Positions 43,111-53,400 of a DNA stretch of 64,000 nt are shown piece by piece. The translations under genes and the position numbers were made by a program. The notes under the pieces are model-generated. The model did not search any database. It worked only from the letters and a program-made list of their open reading frames with translations, and was not told the DNA's origin. The stretch spans positions 3,596,001-3,660,000 of the forward strand of contig CAXXXS010000001.1 in NCBI GenBank assembly GCA_963665085.2, written 5' to 3'. This stretch comes from G963665085 sp963665085. Lineage in GTDB: Bacteria; Bacteroidota; Bacteroidia; Bacteroidales; JAAAOM01. The stretch's first letter is position 1; every line of letters starts with the position of its first letter.

Positions 43111-45582
43111 ATGATTAAAGAGTACTTAAACTTAGTTGATATTTATAGGAATACTTCAAATGGTGTATTTCTTGTTAGCGCTTCGGGTAGACTAATCAAA
43201 TATAATGATCATCTCATACAGCTCTTAGGATACGATTCTGAAGAAGAAATTGATAATGCAATCGAAAGCTTATTTACAGAAGTTAAATTAGGCCAGGATG
43301 AAGCAGAAAAAATTATCAATGAAATTATAGAGAAAAAGAGAATTTGTGTCTATGAGTTAAAATTGAGAAAAAAAGACAGGACTTTTATTGATACAAAGAT
43401 TTCTGTTAAAATATGTGAAGAGTGCCAGGAAGAATTAATGTTTGTTGGGTTAGTTGAAGATATCTCTGAGCAGAAAAACAAGGAAAAAGAAGGCCTGCTA
43501 ACAGAATTAAAGTACAAAGATATTTTCGAAAACTCTAATGACGCTATCTACATAGTCAGGGGTGACATAATGATAGAGTTTAATAAAAAAACCCGTGAAA
43601 TTTTCGATCTGGATAGAACAATAGATTCATTAAATATTTATGCAGTTTTCCCGGAAAAACAACCTGATGGAAAGCTTTCAAAGGTTAAGGCAGACAATTA
43701 TATTAAGAAAGTGTTATCAGGTAAACCACAAAAGTTTGACTGGGTTTTTAAAACACTGAAAAACAGGATAATTTTTTGTGAAGTATCATTAACCAAAATT
43801 GAACTACTTGGCGATGACTGTTATCATGTTGTTATTCATGATTTAACAAAAAGAGTTGAAGCAGAACAAAAAGTTAAACGAAGCGAGGAAAGATATAAAT
43901 TATTGGTTGATACTGCGCCTGTTGGAATTTTAAGGACAAACGTCAAAGGGGAAATATTGTTTCTAAATAAAAAAGTTTATGAAATTGTTGGTTTCGATTC
44001 AGAAACGAAATTTCTTGAGCATTATCAAACAATGAATGATATTTATGAAAACAAATCAGATAGGAAGGATATAATTGAAAGACTGTCAAAAGGTGAGATT
44101 GTAAATACAAAACTTGATATTGTTGGGGCTAATAAAAATAAGATTAAGGTAAATATTATATCTTCTCCTGTATTTAATAAAGTTGGAAAACCAGAATATT
44201 TTAATACGGTTGTTGAAGATATAACAGAAAAGATTAAGTTAGAAAAGAAAGTGAGGGAACGCGATGAGATGTTAATATCCATCTCAGATAGCTTTCCTTT
44301 CGAAATTTATGTAACAGATAGTTCGGATATTATTATTATGCAGAATGAATTATCAAAGGAAATGTTTGGTAATTATCTGGGAAAAAGAATTGTAGACTTG
44401 CCTATATCCAAAGAAGTAAAAAAGAGGTGGGCACGCGAGGTAAAAAAGATTAAAAACAATGAAACATTAGACTATGAGATTTCTGTTGAAAGAGAAGGTA
44501 AAATATTTCATTTTAGAAGAATATTAACGCCATTAATCGGAGAAGGTATTGTTGTTGGCGTAATTGTAATGTCAATAGATATTTCTGAAAGAAAATTATT
44601 GCAAAAAGAGATTGAACTTCATCGTGATAATCTCGAATATATCGTAAAAAAACGAACGAAAGAAGTCAGGGATTTAAATGATAAGCTACGTGTTGCTAAT
44701 GATGAGATGTCGGCTGCAAATGAATTCCTTGTTTTGCAGAAAAAAGAACTTGAACAACTTATTAATGAATTAAAGCAAACACAACAACAACTTATTCAAT
44801 CCGAGAAAATGGCTTCAGTAGGAGTATTAACAGCGGGTATTGCCCATGAAATAAATAACCCGGTTAATTTCATAAGTAGTGGTTTAACAGGATTGGAGTT
44901 ATTGGTTAATGATATACTGGAAGCTTTAGATGAGTACGCTGATTCTCACTGTAGTATGCAGGAAAATTGTAAATGGAAACAAGAATATAACAGGATAGAT
45001 AAGGCTCATAGGGTTGAAGATTCGAAAAAAAATTTACCCAAACTCATTAAAACTATTCGAAACGGAGTACAAAGGACGACAGAAATAGTAAAAGGATTAA
45101 GGACTTTTTCAAGGTTGGACGTAGAAAATATGTTGCCCTCTAATATTAATGATTTGATAGATTCTTCGCTAATTATATTAAGAACAAAGTACAAAAATCG
45201 TATTGAAATTATAAAGAACTATGGTACTTTTGAACCGGTATTTTGTTTTCCCGGGAAATTAAGCCAGGTGTTTCTAAACCTCTTGATAAATGCAATTCAG
45301 GCAATTGAAGGTGAAGGTAAAATAGAAATTACAACAAGAAAGCTTGACGATTCAAACCTTATTGAAATAAGCATAAAAGATAATGGCCAGGGAATTCCAG
45401 AGAAGGTGAGGGATAAAATTTTTGATCCGTTTTTTACAACAAAGGTCGTTGGTGAAGGAACAGGGTTGGGATTATCAATTGTTCACAGTATTATCGCTGA
45501 GCATAATGGAGAAATTAGTGTTGTCTCAGAGGAAAACAAAGGAACAGAATTTAAAATAAACCTACCAATAAGTGCAAATTGA
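43111..45582 (+). CDS. Soluble multi-PAS sensor histidine kinase
   Basis: The protein is 823 aa without a signal peptide or transmembrane helix, so it is cytosolic. At least four PAS-like domains precede the kinase core (starting near residues 9, 132, 265 and 390; for example GVFLVSASGRLIKYNDHLIQLLGYDSEEE, YKLLVDTAPVGILRTNVKGEILFLNKK). A coiled coil follows, then the phospho-acceptor helix EKMASVGVLTAGIAHEINNPVNFI and the ATPase with FLNLLINAIQAI, DNGQGIPEKV, FDPFFTTK and GEGTGLGLSI. Between the H-box and ATPase lies an extra segment with two cysteines (CSMQENCKW). The stop overlaps the ATG of the NtrC-type regulator (TGATG), so the two are translationally coupled and almost certainly partners. 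Confidence 0.93.
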   Translation: MIKEYLNLVDIYRNTSNGVFLVSASGRLIKYNDHLIQLLGYDSEEEIDNAIESLFTEVKLGQDEAEKIINEIIEKKRICVYELKLRKKDRTFIDTKISVKICEECQEELMFVGLVEDISEQKNKEKEGLLTELKYKDIFENSNDAIYIVRGDIMIEFNKKTREIFDLDRTIDSLNIYAVFPEKQPDGKLSKVKADNYIKKVLSGKPQKFDWVFKTLKNRIIFCEVSLTKIELLGDDCYHVVIHDLTKRVEAEQKVKRSEERYKLLVDTAPVGILRTNVKGEILFLNKKVYEIVGFDSETKFLEHYQTMNDIYENKSDRKDIIERLSKGEIVNTKLDIVGANKNKIKVNIISSPVFNKVGKPEYFNTVVEDITEKIKLEKKVRERDEMLISISDSFPFEIYVTDSSDIIIMQNELSKEMFGNYLGKRIVDLPISKEVKKRWAREVKKIKNNETLDYEISVEREGKIFHFRRILTPLIGEGIVVGVIVMSIDISERKLLQKEIELHRDNLEYIVKKRTKEVRDLNDKLRVANDEMSAANEFLVLQKKELEQLINELKQTQQQLIQSEKMASVGVLTAGIAHEINNPVNFISSGLTGLELLVNDILEALDEYADSHCSMQENCKWKQEYNRIDKAHRVEDSKKNLPKLIKTIRNGVQRTTEIVKGLRTFSRLDVENMLPSNINDLIDSSLIILRTKYKNRIEIIKNYGTFEPVFCFPGKLSQVFLNLLINAIQAIEGEGKIEITTRKLDDSNLIEISIKDNGQGIPEKVRDKIFDPFFTTKVVGEGTGLGLSIVHSIIAEHNGEISVVSEENKGTEFKINLPISAN

Positions 45583-47027
45583 TGGAAAGATTATTATACG
45601 TAGACGATGAAGAAAATAACCTGATGACATTTCAGGTTAGCTTACAAAAATGGTATGAGATAGATATTGCAGAAAATGCCGGGAAAGCATTAGGGATGTT
45701 ACAGGATTACCCGTATAAAATATTGGTAACCGATCAAAGAATGCCGCAAATGTCGGGCCTTGAACTGGCTAAGGTTGTAAACGAAGAATATCCCAATACG
45801 ATTGTAATAATTCTTACAGCTTTTGATGATAATGAAACAATCCTGAAAGCAATTAATCAGGGAGGTATTTTTCGTTATCTTTTCAAACCCTGGGATCTCC
45901 TGGACTTAAGACAAACCCTGGAATCTGCATTAAATGCCCATGAGTTAAAGAAAAGTAGGATCTATCTTTTGAATGATTTACTTGAAAAAAATAAAAAATT
46001 ACAATCTGCCCTTGAAAATATAGAAAACCTAAAAAATCAACTTGAAGAGGAAAACATACAATTAAAGGAAGAATTTAAAAGAACAGATTCTTTTTCTGAA
46101 ATTATTGGAGAAAGTAAAGTATTAAAATATACTTTAAAACAGTTGGAGATGGTTTCAAAATCAGATTCAACTGTTTTATTATTAGGTGAAAGCGGAACGG
46201 GTAAAGAGTTGTTTGCTAACGCAGTACATGTGTTGAGTAAAAGGAATGAGAATATTTTAGTTAAGCTTAATTGTGCTGCAATTCCAGAAACATTAATTGA
46301 GAGTGAACTTTTTGGCTATGAAAAAGGGGCATTTACAGGAGCAAATAAATTAAAATATGGGAAATTTGAGCTTGCCCATACAGGTACTATTTTTCTTGAT
46401 GAGATAGGAGAACTGCCAATTGATATGCAGGCAAAATTATTACGGGTAATTCAAGAAGGGGAATGCGAGCGGATAGGAGGGACAAAACCTCAGAAAGTCG
46501 ATTTCAGGTTAATAGCAGCAACGAACCGAAACCTGGAACAAGAAGTTAAAGAGGGTAAATTCCGTTCAGATTTATACTATCGGCTAAATGTTGTGCCTAT
46601 TACTATTCCACCACTAAGAGAGCGAAAAGAAGATATTCCTTTGTTAGTTAATTACTTTATCACAAAATTCAATAGGTCTACGGGCAAGAAAATTAATTCC
46701 GTTTCGTCAAAAGATTTAAAAAGATTAACAGATTATCAATGGCCCGGAAATATCAGGGAATTAGAAAATGTTGTTGAACGTGCCCATGTTTTGTCTCCGG
46801 GAACAAATTTATCCATTGGTTCCTGGTTTAAGATAGGAAAAGATAATTCAATCATTGATGATGAAATAATTTCGCTTGAAGAGAACGAAAAACGACATAT
46901 TTTGAGGGCACTTAAAACAACAAAATGGCGAATACGTGGAGCAAATGGAACTGCAGAACTATTGAAAATAAATCCATCTACGTTGGAGTCCAGAATGAAG
47001 AAACTTAATATCGAACGTCCGTATTGA
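45582..47027 (+). CDS. NtrC-family sigma-54-dependent response regulator
   Basis: This is a 481-aa activator of RpoN-dependent promoters. The receiver domain is residues 1-120, with acidic pocket DDEE and phospho-acceptor Asp51 (LVTDQRMP). The AAA+ domain has Walker A GESGTGKE, the sigma-54 contact loop GAFTGA (249-254), Walker B GTIFLDEIGELP, and the R-finger region LREVIQ-type segment (LLRVIQEGECERIGG). The C-terminal Fis-type helix-turn-helix is ILRALKTTKWRIRGANGTAELLKINPSTLESRMKKL. The ATG at 45582 overlaps the kinase stop codon. The following chemotaxis receptor may be a target or a co-regulated partner. I found no clear -24/-12 promoter for it. Confidence 0.94.
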   Translation: MERLLYVDDEENNLMTFQVSLQKWYEIDIAENAGKALGMLQDYPYKILVTDQRMPQMSGLELAKVVNEEYPNTIVIILTAFDDNETILKAINQGGIFRYLFKPWDLLDLRQTLESALNAHELKKSRIYLLNDLLEKNKKLQSALENIENLKNQLEEENIQLKEEFKRTDSFSEIIGESKVLKYTLKQLEMVSKSDSTVLLLGESGTGKELFANAVHVLSKRNENILVKLNCAAIPETLIESELFGYEKGAFTGANKLKYGKFELAHTGTIFLDEIGELPIDMQAKLLRVIQEGECERIGGTKPQKVDFRLIAATNRNLEQEVKEGKFRSDLYYRLNVVPITIPPLRERKEDIPLLVNYFITKFNRSTGKKINSVSSKDLKRLTDYQWPGNIRELENVVERAHVLSPGTNLSIGSWFKIGKDNSIIDDEIISLEENEKRHILRALKTTKWRIRGANGTAELLKINPSTLESRMKKLNIERPY

Positions 47028-47181
47028 CCCTTCAAATATCCAATATATACGAAATATCGTGTAGTTTAAATGTGTTAAATCTTATGTGTTTTATTTGTAA
47101 GATGTTGTTTTAAAGATACTTACAAACAATGGCATGGTTAATGTTTTGTCTGTAGTCAGAAAAATATTAAAAAATAATGTC

Positions 47182-49224
47182 ATGAAAAGAATTAAAGATT
47201 TAAAAATAGGGTTTAGGCTTAACTTAATGCTAAGTAGTGTTTTTGTAGTTATAGTAGTAGCTGTTGGTATATACATCATATCTAACCAAAAAAAGAGAAT
47301 CATAGCGGATACAGATATCCGAATGTTCGAACAAGTAAATGAATTAACAGAGGTTGTTAAAAATCAGATTAAAGCAAATCAGAAGGAACTAAAAAGTGTA
47401 TCTTCACTTGCTTATGATTTATTTGAAAAAGAAGTAAAACTTTCTTTTTCAGATGAACATCAAAAAATAAATATTCAAAATCAAACTAACAATCAGGTTC
47501 TAAATATTGACTTTAAAAGTCTTTCAGCTAATAATGAACCATTATATAATAATTTTGATTTTGTCGATAAAGTTTATAGTCAAACAAAAGCAAATTCCAC
47601 AATATTTCAGAAAATACCTCAAGGGTATCTTCGAATATCAACGAATATTGAGAGTGAAGGAAAACGCGCAGTAAATACTTTTATACCTAATTCATCTCCT
47701 GTTGTTCAGGCTATTGAGACAGGTAGCGATTATGAAGGGAAAGCTATCGTTGTTAATGAAATGTATCTTACAGTATACAAGCCCTTGTTTGTTGATGGTG
47801 AAGTTCAAGGTATATTTTCTGTTGCTGTACCTGAAAAAGATATGGGAGAGATAGCAAGTCTTTTTGCATCAAAACATTATTTTGAATCAGGATATCCTTT
47901 TGTCCTTGATAAAGAAGGTACTTTTGTTGTTCACCCCAATAGAGTAGGAGAATCAATTGCAAATTCAGATTTACATAACCAAATGTTACCACATTTAGGT
48001 AAGGATGAAAAATTACAATATATGTGGGAAGGAAAATCAAAATTTCAATATATGAATTTTGTTGAAGAAATAGATAGTTGGGTATCTGTTTCAATCTACG
48101 AAAATGAGTTATATCAGCTAATAAATCAAACAAGGCTTGCAATTATAATAGCATTGGTAATAGGATTTGTGATTTTCTTTACCGTTAATAAACTAATAAG
48201 TTCGAGTATTTCTTCCTCACTTAATAAAGGGGTATTGTTTGCTAATGAGATTGCAAATGGTGATTTAACAACTTCGTTAGAACTTGATCAGGAAGATGAA
48301 GTTGGTCAACTGGCAAAAGCATTATCAAAAATGCATGCTCATTTGAAAAATATAATAGCAAATATTGCTACAGGAGCAGATAATATTGCAAGTGCAAGTC
48401 AACAAATAAGTTCAGGCTCTCAACAACTTTCTCAAGGTGCAACAGAACAATCAGCATCAGTAGAGGAGATATCTTCTTCAATGGAGGAAATGGCTTCGAA
48501 TATTGAACAAAATAACCAGAATGCCCAGGTAACAGAAAAGATAGCTATTGAAGTTCAGGTAGGGGTCAATGAAGTTGCTGCTGGTGCTCAAAAAGCCACT
48601 GAGGTTAATAAAATGGTTGCAGAAAAAATACAAATAATAAATGACATAGCATTTCAAACTAACCTGCTTGCTCTCAATGCGGCGGTTGAGGCTGCCAGGG
48701 CTGGCGAACAAGGAAGGGGGTTTGCTGTAGTTGCTGCTGAAGTCCGTAAATTGGCTGAACGAAGTAAAGTTGCTGCAGAAGAGATAGTTGGTTTGGCTAA
48801 CGAGAGTTATAAATTGGCTGAAGCAGCAGGAAAACGAATGATGGAAGTAATGCCTTCTATTGAGAAAACGACAAAATTAGTACAGGAGATTACAGCTTCA
48901 AGTAATGAACAAACTTCAGGAACAGAGCAAATTAATAGTGCAGTACAACAATTAAATGATGTAACACAACAAAATGCTGCTGCTTCCGAAGAGTTGGCAA
49001 CAAGTTCTGAAGAGTTGGCCAGCCAGGCAGATCAGTTAAAAGAGGTTACTTTATATTTCACGTTAGATGACGGCAGACGTTCAACTAAAAGAAGTGTTAA
49101 AAATGATAAGCCTGCTGCAAAAAAGATGCAATCTTCAAAGCATCAGTCAAGCAAAAGGGAAAACATTGGCTCAGCTTCAAATGTTAAAATAGACATGGGT
49201 GATAGTGATTACGAAAGTTTCTAG
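47182..49224 (+). CDS. Methyl-accepting chemotaxis protein with Cache-type sensor
   Basis: This is a 681-aa transmembrane receptor. I start it at 47182 (MKRIKDLKIGFRLNLMLSSVF); an ATG at 47134 adds 16 basic residues. TM1 lies at about 12-33. A large periplasmic Cache-like domain follows (about 40-315, with KIPQGYLRISTNI, AVNEMYLTVYKPLFVDGEVQGIFSVAVP and GYPFVLDKEGTFVVHP). TM2 lies at about 319-338, then a HAMP domain. The signalling hairpin carries the conserved tip INDIAFQTNLLALNAAVEAARAGEQGRGFAVVAAEVRKLAERS and Glu/Gln-rich adaptation helices. No cheA, cheW, cheR or cheB gene is visible in the window. It sits between an NtrC-type regulator and a receiver-kinase protein, which suggests non-classical signalling. 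Confidence 0.93.
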   Translation: MKRIKDLKIGFRLNLMLSSVFVVIVVAVGIYIISNQKKRIIADTDIRMFEQVNELTEVVKNQIKANQKELKSVSSLAYDLFEKEVKLSFSDEHQKINIQNQTNNQVLNIDFKSLSANNEPLYNNFDFVDKVYSQTKANSTIFQKIPQGYLRISTNIESEGKRAVNTFIPNSSPVVQAIETGSDYEGKAIVVNEMYLTVYKPLFVDGEVQGIFSVAVPEKDMGEIASLFASKHYFESGYPFVLDKEGTFVVHPNRVGESIANSDLHNQMLPHLGKDEKLQYMWEGKSKFQYMNFVEEIDSWVSVSIYENELYQLINQTRLAIIIALVIGFVIFFTVNKLISSSISSSLNKGVLFANEIANGDLTTSLELDQEDEVGQLAKALSKMHAHLKNIIANIATGADNIASASQQISSGSQQLSQGATEQSASVEEISSSMEEMASNIEQNNQNAQVTEKIAIEVQVGVNEVAAGAQKATEVNKMVAEKIQIINDIAFQTNLLALNAAVEAARAGEQGRGFAVVAAEVRKLAERSKVAAEEIVGLANESYKLAEAAGKRMMEVMPSIEKTTKLVQEITASSNEQTSGTEQINSAVQQLNDVTQQNAAASEELATSSEELASQADQLKEVTLYFTLDDGRRSTKRSVKNDKPAAKKMQSSKHQSSKRENIGSASNVKIDMGDSDYESF

Positions 49225-49254
49225 TAGTAGCTTAATCTTAAAATTTGTTGAGAG

Positions 49255-50367
49255 ATGATTACAAATAAATCCATATTATACATTGATGACGAAAACGAAA
49301 ATCTGATAGGATTTGACGCAAGTTTCTCAACAGATTTTGAGATTGCTACAACAGAAACACTAGATGGCGCACTTGAAATTTTAGAAACAAACAAAATTAA
49401 AGTATTACTTGTAGATTATAAAATGCCAAAGGAGGACGGAATTTCATTCGTCCTCCGTGTTAAAGGTAAATATCCTGATATCATTTTTATCCTCGTTACA
49501 GCTTTCGCAGATTTAGATACAGCAGTGAAAGCAATGAACCTAAATCTTTTCTATCAATTTGTTCAAAAGCCCTGGAGTTATAATGAACTTAGAATTCTTC
49601 TTAAAAATGCGGTAGAAAAATATGATTTGCAGATAGAGAAAAAGGAGTTGATCGATAATTTAAAGCATGCTTTAGAAAGCGAGAAAAAAGCGAATTATTT
49701 AAAAAACATATTTCTTGCAAATATATCTCACGAAATTAGGACCCCATTAAATGCAATTATTGGTTTCTCTGAATTGATCCATGAATCTACCAATGACGAT
49801 AATATTAAGAAGAGGATTGATATTGTTCTGGATTCCAGTAATCAGTTATTATCAATTGTCCAGGATATCCTTGAGAGTTCTTTTATTATTAATAAACAGT
49901 TGGAGTATAAGAAGGAAAAATTTAATATTTTCCCAATCCTGGAAAAAGCAATTGCTGAAAAGAAAACTAAATATGAAAAGGCAGATGCGTTGAAGAGTTT
50001 TACATTTCCAAGTGAAGAGTTAGATTGTATAAATGATAAAGTGAAAATTACCAAAGTACTGGATAGTATTATAGATAATGCTTTTAAGTTCTCTGAAAAT
50101 GGAATTGTTGAGGTTGATGTTAAAAACGACGAAGAACAATATTTAGTTAGTGTAAAGAATACAGGAAAAGTTATTGAGAAGGATAAAATAGAATTGATTT
50201 ATAAACCATTTGTTCAGTTAGAGGAATTATATGCACGGAGCTATGGAGGAAATGGACTGGGGTTATTCATTGCAAAATCATATTCAGAATTTTTAAATGG
50301 AAATATTTGGGTAGAATCTGAAGAAGAAAAAGGAACAACGTTTTATTTTGAGTTCAATAAAGAATAG
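49255..50367 (+). CDS. Receiver-histidine kinase hybrid (REC-HisKA-HATPase)
   Basis: This is a 370-aa soluble protein with an N-terminal receiver domain (1-120, Asp54 in LLVDYKMP, Lys in FVQKPW). A short linker leads to a kinase core with the H-box FLANISHEIRTPLNAIIGFSELI, the N-box LDSIIDNAFKFSENG and the G-box GGNGLGLFIAKSYSEFL, ending FYFEFNKE. The REC-first order suggests that its kinase activity is controlled by phosphorylation of its own receiver by another kinase, plausibly the PAS kinase at 43111. It begins 30 bases after the chemotaxis receptor stop, so the two are likely co-transcribed. Confidence 0.92.
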   Translation: MITNKSILYIDDENENLIGFDASFSTDFEIATTETLDGALEILETNKIKVLLVDYKMPKEDGISFVLRVKGKYPDIIFILVTAFADLDTAVKAMNLNLFYQFVQKPWSYNELRILLKNAVEKYDLQIEKKELIDNLKHALESEKKANYLKNIFLANISHEIRTPLNAIIGFSELIHESTNDDNIKKRIDIVLDSSNQLLSIVQDILESSFIINKQLEYKKEKFNIFPILEKAIAEKKTKYEKADALKSFTFPSEELDCINDKVKITKVLDSIIDNAFKFSENGIVEVDVKNDEEQYLVSVKNTGKVIEKDKIELIYKPFVQLEELYARSYGGNGLGLFIAKSYSEFLNGNIWVESEEEKGTTFYFEFNKE

Positions 50368-50460
50368 CCCGCGATTATACTAAAGCAATTATTTCTTAAA
50401 TATGTAATTATAGATGAGTCGTGGTGATATACAATCATCATTTTTACTACTTTCGCATGA

Positions 50461-53400
50461 ATGAGGAATGCGGAAAAATTAACAATATATAAAGCATCAG
50501 CTGGTTCTGGTAAAACTTTTCAGCTAACAAAAGAATACCTCTCTATTTTATTTAAAAATCCTGCTGCATACAAAAATATCTTGGCCGTTACTTTTACGAA
50601 TAAGGCAACTGCCGAAATGAAAGGCCGCATCCTCAATGAATTATCCAAAATTGCGAATGAACAACCTTCTGATTATGCCGGCGAATTTCAGAAATCACTT
50701 AAATATTCAAAGGAAGTCCTGGTCTCAAAAGCTAAATTAATACTTAACAATATTCTACACGATTACTCGCGTTTTACAATTGAGACTATCGATAATTTTT
50801 TTCAGAGGGTTTTAAAAAGCTTCACAAAAGAACTACACATCTATTTTAATTATAATCTTGAATTAGATACTCCAAAAATTATTGAACAGGCAGCCAGCCA
50901 GATGGTTTTCAATTCTCATGAAAACAGAGAATTAAGAGAATGGTTGTCTGAATTCGCACTGGAGAAAATTTCGCAAGGCAAAACATGGAATGCTAAAAGA
51001 GATATTGTATTTCTTGGAAACGAACTTTTTAATGAACAGTTTCAACTCACCTTTGATAAAATAAATGAAGAAGGAAATGATAAGGAGACGTTAAGAAACT
51101 ATATCGCAGCATGTAACCAAGTTATCGAAGATTTTGAAAATTACCTTGCCGAAATAGGAGAGAAGGCTTTAAGTTCTATCCAAAACAACGGGTTTTCTGT
51201 TGAAGATTTTACGCAGAAAAGTAAAGGTGTAGCCGGATATTTTGAGAAACTTGCGCAGAAAAAAGATAGTGCCCCTAATACTTATGTAATAAAAGCAAGT
51301 ATCGATTTTGATAATTGGATACCGAAAAAATCATCAAAAAAAGAAGAGATCTTTAAATTGTATGATGATTGTCTAAAGCAACTATTAGATTCAGCGTTGC
51401 ACTTTGTTGAAGAGAATTCAGAAAAATACGAATCGGCAAAATCAATTTTAAAACTTATTTATGCGTTTGGTATATTAACAGATTTGTATTCGCACGTCAG
51501 GACTATTACAAACGAGCAAAATATATTTTTACTTGCCGATACAGGAAAGCTTATACATACTGTTATAGAAAATAATGATGCTCCGTTTATCTATGAAAAA
51601 TTAGGTAGCTTGTATACTCACTTTATGATTGATGAATTTCAGGATACATCCGAACTTCAGTGGATGAATTTTTTTCCTCTTATTCAGAATAGCCTTGCAT
51701 TAGGAAATAAAAACATTGTTGTTGGGGATGTAAAACAAGCAATTTACAGATGGAGAAACAGTAACTGGAATATACTTGGAAACAAAATTTACAATCAGGT
51801 CCCTTCCAGTCAGTTGGAAACAATTAACTTGGAAAAAAACTGGCGAAGTAACAAGAATATTATTCAATTTAACAACAGCTTATACAAACAATTATCAGAA
51901 GATTTACAACATATCTTTAATTCAGAAATGGATGAGTTTTTAACAGATAATCCATTTTCAGGCACAATTAAATCTGCATATAACGAATTAAAGCAGGAGT
52001 TGCCAACAAATAAGATAATAGAAGATGGGTATGTAAATATTAAATTGGTTGATGATGAAGACTGGGAAGAACAGATTTTAAAAGAGTTGCCGAACATTAT
52101 CATAGAACTTCTTAATAAAGGTTTTGAACAGTCGCAAATTACGCTTTTAGTAAGAAACAGGAGAGAAGGGCAAGCTGTTATTGATAAATTAATTGAGGGT
52201 TCAAAAAAGATACTAGCAGAAACAGGTATCCAGCCTAATTTTTTAAGTAGTGACGCACTCTTACTAAAAAGTTCCAAAACGGTGCGGTGTGTGTTAAGCG
52301 CGTTAAGGTATATTGTTTCAAAAGAAGATAAAATAAATAAAGCGTATCTTACAACATTAATTTATGAAGCTCTAAATCAAGGTCCTGTTTTTTTACATGA
52401 GAAAGAAGAAGAAGGTCAAGAGCCGTTATCGTGGCTTAATTCAAATGAACATGGAGTAAATCAATATTCGCTTTATAACCTGGTCTCTGAGATTATTAAG
52501 AAGTTCAACCTTGATTCATTTAACGAGAAATCTTTTGTTGTTTCTTTTTTGGATATAGTATTGGATTTTTCCAGAAACCATCATACAGGAATAAAAAGTT
52601 TTCTCGATTGGTGGGATGAACATGGCGATAAATTATCCCTGAACGTGGAAGAGGCAGATAATGCCATTCAGGTACTAACAATACATAAATCAAAAGGGCT
52701 GGAGTTTGATGCCGTAATAATTCCGTTTTGTAATTGGCAAATCGATCAACATGTTTCACATGCTAATATTATGTGGTGTGCCCCTAAAACAGGACCCTTT
52801 AACGAAGTCCCGGTTGTACCCGTAACATATTCGAATAAACTATCAAAAACAAATTTTAAGAGCGAATATGCTTTTGAAAAGCTGAACACCTATATAGACA
52901 ATATAAATTTGTTGTATGTGGCAACAACAAGGGCAAAACAGGTACTTATAATACGTTCTCCTCATCCTGACCAGATAAAAAGAAATGGTTTGACATGTTC
53001 CCGCTTATTATTAAATACATTTAAAAGTGTTTCTCCTATACAGGAGCAGGATTTTATAAACATCCCGCAACGTTTTCTCGAAGAAGAAAACATTTTTGAA
53101 GTTGGAAAATTAGAAAACTCAACAAAGCAAAAACAAAAGAAGCAAAATAGCCTCGATGTGTCGCTGTCTGATAAACCAGGCATTGTTGGGGATATGTTAA
53201 ATGTGAAATACAACCATAAAGATTATATGAGTTCTGGTATTTCTACATCATTAATTAACGAAGGAAAACTGCTCCACAAAATATTTGAAAGAATAATCTA
53301 CATTGATGATGTAAATAATGCAGTAGATGAAGCATACATGTCGGGACTAATACCTAATGGTGAAAAAGCTCAAATGGTAAAGTCAATTACAGAATTGATA

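Noticed and set aside
47768..48142. 124-codon open frame antisense to the chemotaxis receptor
   Set aside because: Leu/Gln-rich shadow of the Cache domain region; no start signal or motif.
51864..52277. 137-codon open frame antisense to the helicase gene
   Set aside because: Serine-rich reverse-frame shadow within a gene with full helicase motifs; no domain recognised.
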